Shown here: piece by piece, positions 24,001 through 35,524 of the stretch
How the letters are laid out: every line of letters begins with the position of its first letter
Numbering within the stretch: the stretch's first letter is position 1
Origin: Edolisoma coerulescens
Lineage: Eukaryota; Chordata; Aves; Passeriformes; Campephagidae
Length of the DNA stretch: 64,000 nucleotides
Assembly (NCBI GenBank): GCA_013397115.1
Contig: VWZW01007711.1
Coordinates: forward strand, 157,625-221,624
Direction: 5' to 3'
The notes under the pieces: generated by a model
What the model saw: the letters and a program-made list of their open reading frames with translations, nothing else
Told to the model about the DNA's origin: nothing
Databases searched by the model: none
Made by a program: the position numbers and the translations under genes

Positions 24001-24500
24001 CTGATGAAACACAGTTGTGGGGGGAGCCTGCAGAGCCTCCACTCACAGGGGCAACCTCAGTGTGGCTGTCCTGGCTCAGAGAGTGGCTTCTGCTCCCAGC
24101 TGTGCCACTGTCACCTGCACGGCCTCGGGCACCTCCTTGAATTCCTCTCTTCTTGTCTAAATTGAAAGTTGTGTGAGAGACGAGTTTTGGGAGCTGTGTC
24201 TGTGCTCTGACTGTGTGACTCCTGGGAGCCTCAAACACAGTGGTGGATTTATTTATATAATTTATATAATTTATGTAGTTATTCCCTGCTGACACTGCCC
24301 TGCCTCAGGGGACAAGTGTGAGAGTTTGCACGAGGGAGACTATCACAGAAAGGTGTGTTCTGGGTAGCTTTAGTCACTTGGATTAACCTTGGATTAATTT
24401 ACTGCTTATTTCATTAACTGTGTTCTCTCCATCTGGTTATATCTGACCTCAGTTTCTAGAGAAAATCCAAGTTACTCTGTGCGTTGCAACTTCAGAAATT

Positions 24501-24541
24501 CAACAACAACAACAACAATAATAAAAATAATAATAAATATT
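24501..24541. repeat. (AAC)n / (AAT)n compound microsatellite
   Basis: About six CAA units grade into imperfect AAT units. It lies within WNT9B intron 1. Confidence 0.88.
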
Positions 24542-27500
24542 AAGTAAGTTTGCCTGTGCAAGCGACTATCTGTGTGGGGTGCTGCATTACCTCTTTCAGA
24601 ATTTAAAGTGTTGCTGGATCCAGTTTTAGGAAGTGTTTTTGCCATGAAGCTTTTGCTTTGAATGGTGAAAATGATGAATTGGACTCGGAATCTCTGTGTG
24701 TGGTCCCAGGCTGTATTTGCTGTGCACTGTTGAGATTGCTCTGGAAATGGAATCAAACTCTTCAGAGGTTTTTATGGTGCCTTTCTTCCACAAATATCAA
24801 CACCCAACATCCTTCAGAGCCTGGAGAATGGCAATGCCACCTTCTCCCAAATCCCACTGGCCACTGCTGGCCCAAAGGACATCCCTGAGATGATCCCTGC
24901 CCAGGACTGTAGGACTCAGGCCAAAGGTTTATTTGGCTTCAGCACCTTTCCCAGCACTGGGTGATAACAAATGTGAGGGCAAAAGCATAAACAGGAGTAG
25001 GGTGGCAGACTGAGATGCTCCCTCAGAATCTTTTCCAGCTTCTGGCAGTCTGCACACCCAGAATTTCCTGTGGCAAAGCATCTTTGTGTTTAATGGTGCC
25101 TTTATGAGTTCATCTTCCATGGTTTGTATGAATACATGGCTATTTTAGCATTCCTTGTGCCCTGCATTGAGAAGGGCTGCAAGTTTAACTACAGCCCCAT
25201 TTATTTCAAGTCTATCAATTAATAAATTATCTTAATTTCCCCTGGGTCTTGTGTATTAGAGGTTGGAATAATCTTTACTCACTTGGACGTCAGTCCTGCT
25301 TCCACAGCCCTGTGTTCTCCTGGTATCCCTTCATCTCCTGGTGGGAATTGTGGAAGGTATGCAGCCTATCTGTGTTCCCACACAAGCTATTTTGGCAATC
25401 TGTCAGCTGTACATGTCCAAGCAGACAGTAACATCTGGCCTGTCCTTGGTCTGTGTGCTCAGTGCCTCCTCCAGGTTTAAGAGGCCTGACCACCTTCCAC
25501 AGAAGTTGTGTTGACTCCTCTCCACTGTTCTGTATTTAAACTTTGCCCACCAATTCTACTCTGGTTTTAGAGTTTCTCTGAGCTCGCCCAGGACAGCTCC
25601 TCCCTGGGTCATGTCATTCATCACATCTTGTGCAAATCTTGAAGATCCCTTTGCCACCTTTTCTCCCTTTCACACAGGTTTCAGCAATACCTTTGCACCA
25701 CGTTCTCCTTCCTGAGTCAGCACCTGGATGTGAATCAGACACCCCTGGGCTACCGAAGAGCTTCACAGTCCTGGCTTTACAGCTGCCACTTGAAATTCAT
25801 CAACCCTCACCAACAAACCTGGGGGAGCTCAACAGCCTTTAGTAAAACTGTGTCTGCTCAGGGGCTGAATTTCTGACTTCAGTGCTCACCCTGTGGCTCC
25901 TGCTTTGCTGTTTGCTGCTGCACTAAAGCACTGCCTGCTCCCTCTGTCCCCCAGGAGAAGGGATTCATGGATTTTGGGCCAATATCCTGGGCCCTTGGGA
26001 TAAGGAATTGTAATGGCAAGAACAAACAGCAAGAGGTTACCTCGCAGTTCTCTGTTCTTTCCCAGCTGAGGTCGTACTCTGGGACTCCTCTGGAGTCAGA
26101 GCCACGGAGCCCCTGCACTGAGCTCCTGCTGCTTCTGAAGCCAGAGCTGATCCCACCCTTCCTAGGAAGGAGATGATTGGTCTAAAGAGTGAAGCCACTG
26201 CTGCTGTCTCAAATATCTGACGAGGGATGAATGATGGTTTAGCTGGGATGGAGCACACTAAAATGAGGATGGAGCCTGACAAGGAGGGATTTTGGGGAGG
26301 TAGGATGCCTGGCATGGGTGGCAGGTCTGTTGGCACGTGGACAGTCAGTAGTTTGGTCCATGAGTTTGGGAATGTTATGCTGTGCTTTCAGTGAGTGATC
26401 TGTGTTGTTATATCAGTCTCTTGAACTCTTCAGTGCCAGCTCCCACTTCCTTATTTCCTCTCTCTGTGCCATGAACTTGGCAAACTTTGGTGCCTGGGAG
26501 CACAGACATTGCATGGCAACGGGAGAGGAACCACATTCCCACTCCACTCGTTGACAAGTGCACTTTCCTGGGATGTCAGTGCTGGAATCCCACTGCCAGA
26601 CACAGTCCAGGTTCTGGGTGAGGGTTTTTATTCTGATGTGACAGCGACACCTCTGCTGAGCCCAGCACTGTCCCACGAGTTGGGTGCAGCCTGAACTTCC
26701 CTAAGTCAGGCTTTTGCTGACCTCTGAGCCAGTCCCTGTCCGTGCAAATGTTGGCACATCTTGATCTTCTTGTGCCCAGCATGTGCTTGAGCTCCCAGGG
26801 AGATCCCACCCCGTGAACAGGTTGCTTCACCGATGTGTGTTGGGCTTCAGGCACCAGGGTGAGCCAGGCAAAGTTCTCAGGCTGGTTCATCATGGGTTGG
26901 TCTCAGTGCCTTGGGTCAATCTCGTGTCCCTCAGGGCAGTTCCCCCAGCTCAGGTCTGCCTTGAGCAGCCTCTGGGCAGGGTTTGGGGCCAGGCAGGGCT
27001 GTGCAGTCTGAACTGCTCTCTGAAGCTCATCAAGCTGTGTTAATTTGAATTTCTTGGGCTGAACCTGGCCCAGATCTCAGTCTCTGTTTCCAGCATTACC
27101 TGTTTATTTCTTGGCTCACTGGGACATCTCCCGTTTCTGTCCCCAGCCCAGCAGTGACAATGGGATGGAGAGATTCTTCTTACCCACTTGGTCTCTAAGG
27201 TTCAATCCTTGTGTGATCCACAAGGATTCCAAGGTTCTTGGGTAATTTGCAGGTCTCTGGGTGAGCCCATTCGTTAGTTAATTGCCTTTGTTCTTGATTA
27301 CAGATGTATGAGCACATCTGGGGGCTGTAGGCTCCTGTGAGAATGGGTACTGGGTGGGATGAGCTGTGCTCTGACTCCTGTGCCTGGACAGGCTGGGCTG
27401 GCTGCAGGGAGATCTGGAAAATAGCTCAGGAACAGCCCAGGAACACTTTATATATCTATAAAGTACAGGGGGGACTCCAATCACAGCTGCAGTGCTTGAC

Positions 27501-28361
27501 TTGCATCCTCCATCATGAAGGAGAAGTGTCCAGAAATAAAGGTTCCAGAATATTTCCATTGATCCGTCTGGTTCTGGCATTTTTTGGGGCAGGGGTTGAG
27601 GGTCTCTGTGGGTCTGGGTTTGGGAAGCAGGTGACACACTCCTGGTCAGTGCTGTGCTGCTGCAACCACTGCTCCCAGCCCCCAAATCTGCATCAAAGTA
27701 AAACAATTTCTCTGTGTTTTCAAGAATCCCAAAGACATCAGGGAAGATGAGTTTTGCAAGAGAAATATTGTCTTGCCATGGAAAGTGAAAGCATTTGTCT
27801 CCAATATTTGTGACATTTTCCAGCTGAATTGCATTAACACATAAATGCAGGACATTTTTATTTGACCTTTCCTGTATTTTTTTCAGCAAGGATATGTTTA
27901 TTCCAGCAAAACTCATGCTTGTGGAGGAAGGTGGTCACTGGTAACATCCTCCCACTGGCCTTTCTGAGCTGTGTCCAGGGGTGTGGTACCAGTGCACACA
28001 GAGCCTGGGAAGGAGCTGGCTCCTGCTTTTCGGGGTCACACAGAGCTGTGACACAGTGAGCAGCAGCCAGGGCTCTGTGTGTGACACTGGATGTGCTGTG
28101 ACCCACGAATGGGTGTTGTCACGTTCTCTCCATGCAGCCAAGAGAACTTCCCCCGGGGCTGCTGGTGACAACAGATGACTGCTTCTCCTCCTCCCTGCAG
28201 CATCAGTCTGGGACTTTGCCCTGGTGGGTGGTGGGAATGGGACACCAGATCTAATCAATCTGTATTGATTCATCTTCTGAGCTGGTAAAATGCCCCGACC
28301 TGCAGCTTCCTGAATATCCTCCCCTCTTTCACGTTCTCCATGACTGTGATCTTAGTGTCAT

Positions 28362-28475
28362 CACAGAATCCCAAACTGCTGTGGCTTGGAATGGACCTTT
28401 AAAGACCATCCAATGCCATGGGCAGGGACACCTCAGGGTGGCTCAGAGCGCCTGTCCAGCGTGACCTTGAGTTAT
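28362..28475 (-). mobile_element. Truncated CR1 LINE next to the exon 2 acceptor
   Basis: The plus strand begins 'tcacagaatcccaaactgct' and continues with 'ggacctttaaagaccatcc' and 'atgccatgggcagggacacc', the reverse complement of a CR1 3' end. It ends about 50 bases before the start of WNT9B exon 2, so the element probably covers or adjoins the branch-point zone of intron 1. It is short and 5' truncated. Confidence 0.82.
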
Positions 28476-28526
28476 CCCAGGGATGTCTTCCACAACTCAC
28501 CGCTTCTCCCGCTTCTCTCCTTCCAG

Positions 28527-28783
28527 CCTGACCGGCAAAGAAGCTCTGACCCATTTCCCATCGCTGGGCGGCCCGGGGGGCTCTGTGCCGGGGAAGGGAC
28601 ACGTGAAGCAGTGCGAGCTGCTCCAGCTGTCCCGCAAGCAGAAGCGGCTGTGCCGGAGGGAGCCGGGGCTGGCGGAGACGCTGCGGGACGCGATCCGCCT
28701 CGGGGTCCTGGAGTGCCAGTTCCAATTCCGCAGCGAGCGCTGGAACTGCAGCCTGGAGGGCCGGCCCAGCCTGCTCAAGAGAG
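28527..28783 (+). CDS. WNT9B: WNT9B exon 2
   Basis: The 257-base exon follows an acceptor ending TTCCAG and is followed by the donor GTACAAG. It encodes the N-terminal part of the mature Wnt: Leu-Thr-Gly-Lys-Glu at the start, then the K-Q-C, R-L-C-R-R-E-P-G and L-E-C-Q-F-Q-F motifs, then the signature R-W-N-C-S-L-E-G near the end. Four of the 24 conserved cysteines are here. The Asn codon at 28744-28746 begins an Asn-Cys-Ser N-glycosylation site common to most Wnts. The exon starts with the third base of a Gly codon shared with exon 1 and ends with the first base of a Gly codon completed by exon 3. Similarity to vertebrate WNT9B is much closer than to other Wnt families; WNT9A is the nearest alternative. 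Confidence 0.96.
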
Positions 28784-28986
28784 GTACAAGGTAGCTGGTT
28801 TGCGGGGAAACTCTCGCCGCAGCCCCCGGGGTGTCCCAAATTAAATCTGACCCGAAGCACAGAGAGGCAGCGAACGGGGGGTGCCGAGATCTCTGTTTCA
28901 CCCGGCGATGGGAGCTGGGCAGTTTGGGCCCCTTTGCCACAAAAAAAAGCCTTGTCCTCATCTTCCCAGCACGGTTTGTCACGGAT

Positions 28987-29046
28987 GGGGAAGCGGGAGG
29001 AGGTTTTGGGAAGCGGGAGGAGGTTTTGGAAAGCAGGACGAGGTTC
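28987..29046. repeat. 20-base tandem repeat, three units, in intron 2
   Basis: Three units of AAGCGGGAGGAGGTTTTGGG start at 28991, 29011 and 29031, exactly 20 bases apart. The third unit is diverged. Confidence 0.88.
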
Positions 29047-29179
29047 ACATCCTTGGCTGGTGGCTTCTCCTCTGAGAGCAGAGTTCCTTACCCCGAGCAT
29101 CCTCCTCAGCTGGGCTGATGCTGTGGGAAAACAGGGTCAGTGCTCCGTGTCAGGGGACAGTTCAAGAAAAAAATCCTTT

Positions 29180-30480
29180 TAGTTCCTTGGATATTCGTGT
29201 ATGTAAAGCTCTGCTATTCTCAAATACAAAATCTAAACCTATTTACTGGTTGAAAATGCTATTTATCTGCATGCAGACATCTCAGTGCATGTTGACAAAT
29301 CTCTCCTAAGAGTCTTTTACATAAATTTGGAGAAATTTGGGCAGAGTGGACAGAAGACCCACTGGTTTTTTGTTTCTCAAAATGCTTTAGATGAAAAAAT
29401 TGTCCTGTAAGATCTATATTTGAGGTAGAAGGGAACATAATAAATCCTTCCAATGCCTGAGAAAAATACAATGAAGATGGACACTGAAATTATTTCTTAA
29501 TAAAAATTCCCAGAGAATGCATGAAGGGTTTGCCAGACCTGTCCTGATCCAACCAAAGCTGACTGTTACAGAGTTTCAGCCCTTCAATAACTTCTATTAG
29601 CACTTGCTAAACTTCAGTCTTCAGATTTATTGAATTTCAGTCCTTTGATAATGTTTAGCAACTTAATGTTTTTTAAAAAAAGGGCCTGAAGAAGCCAATA
29701 TTAATTTTGATGAAAATCAATGCTAATTTTCATTAACATAGGGATCGAAACCTTTTAATGTTTCTTTTTAAAATGATCAATTTTTATTACATTAAATATC
29801 AACTTAATATTTTATTAAGTCAGCACATGCAAGATCAGGTTTTCTTCATTGCAAGGCTCTACAGTGAATTTTTTAGCAGGCAGTGGAAGGAGCTGTTTGT
29901 GATCACTTTGAGTGTCTTTCTGACATCTGCACCTTCATCAACCTCAAAGAACTTGAAAATGACAATTGAATAATCCTCATCTTCAAATAGCTGGAAAACA
30001 TTTAATTATCTGGCGGTGGCATGCCTTAACATTTCCATGGGCTCCTGACTGACAAAATAAAATATCACCTGTAATTTCAAACCTGTTTTGGCAGATGGGG
30101 ATAAGTGTTTGAAAACTTTTATTACACAATCTTAAAGGATCAAATGATGATTTAATACAGCCAGGTATGCTGTGTGCAGCCCCCGTGTGACAGGACACTT
30201 GGCTGGGAGCAATTATTAGTTCTCATTTTCCTTTAGCTTGCAAAGAGGTTTGTTTCTTTCCTAAAGAACATGAGCGCTTTCAGCTGCCACTTTTGATCTG
30301 TTTGTGACATTTGTTGGAACTTTCTTGGAAATTGTTGGTCATGCAACTCTCCCCTCTCACCCAGGTAGTCATGAGGCGTTTTAGAAATGTTTAAATCATT
30401 TGATATCTCCATGGTCCTAGAGAAACCATAAAGAAAAATGCACATTTTTAGCAGTCCTAAATGGTCTTAAGAGTGCAAGA
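29180..30480. promoter_or_regulatory. AT-rich unique block in intron 2, possible conserved noncoding element
   Basis: This 1.3 kb block is markedly AT-rich compared with the GC-rich exons on either side. It contains many TAAT and ATTA homeodomain-type cores and shows no recognisable transposon. AT-rich unique blocks inside introns of developmental genes are often conserved enhancers. No conservation data are available here, so this is only a candidate. Confidence 0.25.
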
Positions 30481-31144
30481 GAGTGAAAAAGGTCCTTCCC
30501 AGTGGGATGGAGCGTTTCTGTAACAGGTGAAAAGCCACACTCAATTTGCACTCACCACTGACAAACTGCTGTGACTGATCTGGATCAGCAGTGCTTTTCC
30601 TGCTCCTGGAGATGCCAAACTAACAAACAATGAGCCAAGGGTTTTCTGGTTCTTGAAATTCCAGATTTATTTTACCAGTCTGCACCATTTGTTGCTCTTG
30701 ATTCTTCCCTGGGTACAACTGGGAAAATCTTTTTGCATAACCTGCAACCTTTCTGTGGCCATTGTCACTTAGTACAGCTATTCCTCCTCAGTGATCCATG
30801 CAAAATCCTCCTGCAGTCCTTCTCCACTTCTTCAAAGATCCATGGAAAGAGTTAGATTTTACATGATTTCAGGCCACCCTGTTACACGGGGGCAGCTGGT
30901 GTCTTTATAAAAACATGTAAAGCAGTGATGACCTTCTGGTGTCCTGGGTGTGGCATTAAGGGCTGCTGGAAGTCAGGTAAAGCAGGATTTCACCTCAAAC
31001 TCAGTGATCTGGGGAAATAAAAACCTTTTGCAAAGAGGTCAGAGCCAGCCACTCTCAAAATCCTTCTTGAGAAATGAGCGCTCTGCAATCCTTCCACCCC
31101 TTAATCCATGTCTTTGCCTCCTGCTGGGGAACTCTGACCTTCCA

Positions 31145-31368
31145 GCAGTGGTTTCACCGTTGTCACGAGGAATCCAGGAATGGTACAGCAGAGGAGTCAG
31201 ACAGCAGTCACAGACACGGAATCTCCATGATGGGAGATTTGGAGAAGTCAGTTGGACAAAGCCCTGAGCAGCTGGCATTGGAGCCAGCCCTGCTTTGAGC
31301 AGGAGGTTGTCCTAAAGACCTTGGGAGTCCTTCCATCCTAGATCTTTCTATACTTCTATGGCTTTTTT
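31145..31368 (+). mobile_element. Old truncated CR1 LINE in intron 2
   Basis: The forward CR1 phrase order can be traced through divergence: 'gttggacaaagccctgagca', 'gagccagccctgctttgagc', 'aggaggttgtcctaaagacc', then 'agtccttccatcctagatc' and a degraded octamer tail 'tctatacttctatgg'. It is more diverged than the other copies, so probably older. The 5' edge is uncertain. Confidence 0.6.
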
Positions 31369-34300
31369 TGGTTTTGCTGTTGCTGTTTTCAGAGAGATGC
31401 CTCCTCCACCTGCTCTGAAATGCTCACACTCCTTCACTACAGCGTTGAAAAGCCTCTGACCCTGAGCATCTTTCCTTTGGCAGAGTCACCCCACAGCCAA
31501 ACTCCCCCTGTTACCATTTTCCCTGTGGTCTGGAGCACACCACAGCACACAACAGTGCTGCCATTGCAGCTAAAGTCCTTCTGTATTTATAGGCTGCCGA
31601 GCTAAGAATTCCTTCTGGAGAGCTCAGGGCAAGGCTTGGACATGTGGAAGGTCCTACCAGAGAGAGCTGGTTTGCTGCAGCCTCCTGGCATTCATCTCTG
31701 TGCTGGAGGTTTGCAGCCAAACTGCCCAGCAGAGACATCTGCACTCAGATGTTCCCCTGGCATCACATTTCAGGTTCCATTTTGTCCCTCACAACACCCT
31801 CGGTGGGGTCAGGGGAGTGACCCATCCCCAGCCCGGGCCCCGAGAGCCCGGAGTCGGCTCCAGGCCCCACTGCCTGTGGCGACAGGAGCTCTGTTGTCAC
31901 CGTGGGAGGAGAGACACCAGGAGAAACCTCTGTTCAGATCCCAGACTGTGCCCCTTGATTGCTGCCATTTGTGGTGTGTCCTCCTGAAAATCCAGCTCCA
32001 GCAGCTGCTCTGCCGCACATTCCACAAGGGCTGAAGGACAGCTTTAACTTCCCTCACTTGTTCTGTGAATTAACAATTAAATGGTGATGGACTCCTCATG
32101 ACAAAGTAGAGGGAATCATCTTTGACTTTCCAGACAAGCATTTGGCAGCCTGGTGATGTTGAAGCTTTGTTTGAAGGAGAAGGAGACAATCCAAAGTCTG
32201 CTGGGTCTCTGCAGTTGCTGCTGTCTGCAGTGGCCTGACCACAGCCACGGCCTCTGATTTCCAGTGGGCTGAAAACTGGCCAGGACTTACATGGGGAAAA
32301 CAAAGCATCAGAAATAGCAGGAGCAGTGTGGTGATCCACAGAGTCAGATTTAGCAGGGGCTGTGGAGCCGCCGGGGCCTGCTGGCTCCTCATGGCTTGGG
32401 AAAGGGCCTCCGGAATGCTCTCCTCTCTTCTGGGATCAGCATGTCAGAGAGGATGTTGGGACTCTGGGAAGCATCTGGAGATTGGCTGCTGGGATGATTG
32501 AGCAGATTTAGGATCTCAAATATCAGTTACCCTCTCTTAGGTCCTTTGCAGTGGGTTAGACACTGAAAATGTGTGAGCATCATGCTGCCATCCACAGTCT
32601 GCATTGACCATGTCCCATTCCAGCTTTTACAGAACTTTTGGTGGATTCGGTGACATTCTTTCATTATTTTTAGAGTACCCTGAGAAATTTTATAGAGGAT
32701 CATCAACCAGAGAGATTAATTGCAAATTATTGCCCCAATGGTTACAGCAACCAAAATGGTGAGGCAGGAAGCAGTTTGTTGGTTGATCTCCTTGACCTCC
32801 TCCATATTTTCCTGACTCTCCCCTCATGTCCATGCTGCTGGCAGATCTTTATCTAAAATTCTGCAATTCCAAAGAGCTCCTACAAAGTCTGTTTAAGTTG
32901 CTAATGAAGCCTCTCCATTATGTTCATGATCAGTCACATTTTTCATTCTTCTTGCTGGCAACCATCAGGAGAACTCTTTGTCCTGCTCTCTGCTCATGTT
33001 TATGGTGGACATCACTCAGATCTCAGCACTCAGTGTTCTGATCTATTATCACAGCTGGATGGGAATTCTCTGAGGGAACAGAGAATGATGGAGAGATTTG
33101 AGGCTGGACTTGGTGAATTCTAGAGGTGGCTTCCAGCCTCTCCTCCAGGCAGGGCTTAGTGCAAGTCTAGATCAAGTCTCTGTGGTTGTCCCTCTCTCTT
33201 CCATTACTGGGGGAAATGGATTTTCCTTCTGATATGGAAGGAAATTTGGAATTTTCCCACATAGAATATTTGTTTGCTTCATTGTGTTTTCTTCCATGCA
33301 ATGCACAAGTGCTCTATCTTTTATAAACCAAATTTTTTCTATTTTGGCCGATCTTATCCATTCCTGCACTCAGAGCTACTGATCAGTCACCTGTCCCTCT
33401 CTTCCTTGTGCTAATTCCTAAAGTGTGGACTTGTTAAGCAATTTCCCATTAATAGTTCTTTTTTCCTGCAAATAAACTCTAGAGGAAATATTAAGATTTC
33501 CCCCAGGATTGAATGGGAGAGGAGGTAAACATAAATAAATAAATAGAATATTTTGGGGTCTGGGTCAGGTTTGTGTCAGTCAGAGTTTCTGAAACTTCTG
33601 TGAAGCTCATGGGTATCAACATTCCTATTCCTGTGTGATCTCATCTCTCCACACTGAATTTTCATTCAGCCACTGTACTTTGTTTCCTGGTTAAAATGTC
33701 AGAGTCACACCACGGCCTCAGGGATTGTAGCCAAGCTGGGAATCCTGCTTTGGGGAGGAGAACAACTTCAGAACACACCCCCACAGTCACTGGGAGTAGC
33801 CAATTTACAGGGAATTCAGAAAACCCACACACGTGTGAGTTTTCCTTCTTGCCAAGATGTCCTTCAACATGGAACCCTTCCGATTCCAACTACGTGTGAT
33901 CTTTTCATAGAAAATACTACTACAGGCCCAATTAAAAACATTTTTAAATAACAGGTTGGATTTTAAGACACTTTTTCAGTCTCTACTACAGATTTCTTGA
34001 TTTTATGCCACAACATGATTTTGATGATGGTCTCTAATTGCACCAATCAGCTCCATGCTGGGGACAAACAGAGCTTGGTGGCTGTCACGTTTTGCAGTTG
34101 GGTGTTTTCCCAGGACTGATTGTCTGTTGCCACCCCTCCCTCGATCCATGAGAGTTCTCTTGTCCCTACTGAACCAGTCACGGGTGAGACTGGGGTGTCA
34201 CTACACCGGTCCCTTCAGCCTGTGTTCCTCTGCTGGGGACGGTGCGGGAACACCGGAGGAGTTTTGTCTCTTTATACTTCTAATTATTGTCCTTGGGTTC

Positions 34301-34375
34301 AGTCCAAGGGCAGGCAGGAGAGCTGGGGAGGTGCCTTTCCTGCTCGTCCCATCTCCCCATCCTTCTCTCATGCAG

Positions 34376-34641
34376 GTTTCAAGGAAACAGCCTTCCTGTA
34401 CGCCGTGTCCTCGGCCGCGCTGACGCACTCCCTGGCGCGGGCGTGCAGCGCGGGGCGCATGGAGCGCTGCACCTGCGACGACTCCCCAGGCCTGGAGAAC
34501 CGCAAGGCCTGGCAGTGGGGCGTCTGCGGGGACAACCTCAAGTACAGCACCAAGTTCCTGAAAAAGTTCCTGGGGCAGAAGAGGATCGGCAAAGACCTGC
34601 GGGCCAAGGTCGACATCCACAACACCAACGTGGGCATCAAG
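34376..34641 (+). CDS. WNT9B: WNT9B exon 3
   Basis: The 266-base exon follows an acceptor ending ATGCAG and is followed by the donor GTAGGA. It starts with the last two bases of a Gly codon, then reads F-K-E-T-A-F-L-Y-A-V-S-S-A-A, followed by R-A-C-S-A-G-R-M-E-R-C-T-C-D-D and W-Q-W-G-V-C-G-D-N, and ends V-G-I-K in phase 0. These blocks belong to the conserved Wnt core; the E-R-C-T-C-D-D-S-P-G and N-L-K-Y-S-T-K-F-L stretches are typical of the Wnt9 group. Four conserved cysteines lie here. The exon is GC-rich and intact, with no frameshift. Confidence 0.97.
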
Positions 34642-35524
34642 GTAGGAGCTGCACTGGCAGGCTTGGGATGAACTTTGGACTCAGTGCAAGTGTTCTGACC
34701 CATCGTGTCTGTGAGAGGGGATTCGCTGCCCTGCTCACAAAGCAGAGCTGTTCACCTGTGTGTCCTGGGCCTTGTGGTGCTGAGAGTTCCTGGGAAGTCT
34801 CCTGAGCTCTGGTGTGAGGAGCTCTGCATGCTGAGTGGCAGAGGAGCATCCTGTGTCCTCCAGTGGTCCCAGAGTGGGTGACAGGGACACGCAGCACAGT
34901 GACAGCTGTGAAACTCCACAGCTGAATGACTCCAGGGGTTATGCCAGGGCCACAGGGGGTTCTGGAGCTTAGAGCTGGTGGCATGTGTGAAGCAGATTAA
35001 AGACTGAATCTCTTGAGATCAATTATGAGTCTGCTGGTGACTTGCTATGGAACGAGTCATGCCACGGGTTTGGGTGAGGGAGACCATCGGATTGAGCATT
35101 TTGACCTGCAGGTTACAGGCTACGAATTATCATTGTCTCCCATTTACTGAGTCCAGCTGATTGTTTAATTGGAGCACTGTCTTCATTTGACCATACCAAA
35201 AGGAATCCACCATGCTGGAGATACTCAGTTTTATGGTTGACTACTCCTACTGTGCCAAATAGAATAAATAAGAACTTATTTAAGAACTTATTTGATGTTC
35301 AGCTGGTTGTCCTCAGGCTATTCACTCTCTGGCTCACCAGTCAACTCTGTAGCCATTCCTCTGCTTTAGGGTTTTTTTTTTTAATTATTAACATTTTTTC
35401 CTCCATAGAATAGAAACAACGCCAATAAAACCGAAGTGCTTGCAGCTGTCTGCGATCTGAGGCGCTGCCTCTACCAGAACTAGGTCCTGGCAGGTAAATA
35501 ACCACCACTCCCTTTCCTCGCCAG
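34642..35524 (+). other. WNT9B: WNT9B intron 3
   Basis: The intron is 883 bases, from a GTAGGA donor to an acceptor ending TCGCCAG. It contains short T- and A-rich repeats (35263-35295) and, at 35409-35493, an exon-like segment with its own acceptor and donor, listed separately. Confidence 0.85.
35409..35493 (+). other. Candidate cryptic or alternative exon in WNT9B intron 3
   Basis: A pyrimidine-rich tract ending in CCTCCATAG precedes 85 bases that end in CAG before a GTAAATAA donor, so both splice signals are close to consensus. Exon 3 ends in phase 0. Read in that phase, the segment is open for 24 codons, starting N-R-N-N-A-N-K-T-E-V and ending C-L-Y-Q-N, then stops at TAG (35481-35483). 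Inclusion would truncate Wnt9b before the lipidated serine and the 16 C-terminal cysteines. An AATAAA lies inside at about 35424-35429. Short open segments with fair splice sites also occur by chance, and no transcript evidence is available here. Confidence 0.3.

Larger units (their letters stand above)
18701..28526 (+). other. WNT9B: WNT9B intron 1
   Basis: The intron is about 9.8 kb, from a GTCAGC donor to a pyrimidine-rich acceptor ending TTCCAG. Its first 400 bases are GC-rich and carry a 21-base minisatellite. The rest holds CR1 copies at 20949 and 28362 (each annotated), an (AAC)n/(AAT)n tract at 24501 and an AT-rich stretch at 24240-24285. Long first introns often hold regulatory elements, but I can point to no specific one from sequence alone. 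Confidence 0.75.
28784..34375 (+). other. WNT9B: WNT9B intron 2
   Basis: The intron is about 5.6 kb, from a GTACAAG donor to an acceptor with a C/T-rich tract ending ATGCAG. It contains a 20-base minisatellite at 28987, a long AT-rich unique stretch at about 29180-30480 and a forward CR1 end at about 31145-31368. No further exon could be supported. Confidence 0.8.

Noticed and set aside
28399..29100. A 233-codon minus-strand frame over WNT9B exon 2
   Set aside because: It is antisense to a confirmed exon and includes CR1 and minisatellite sequence.
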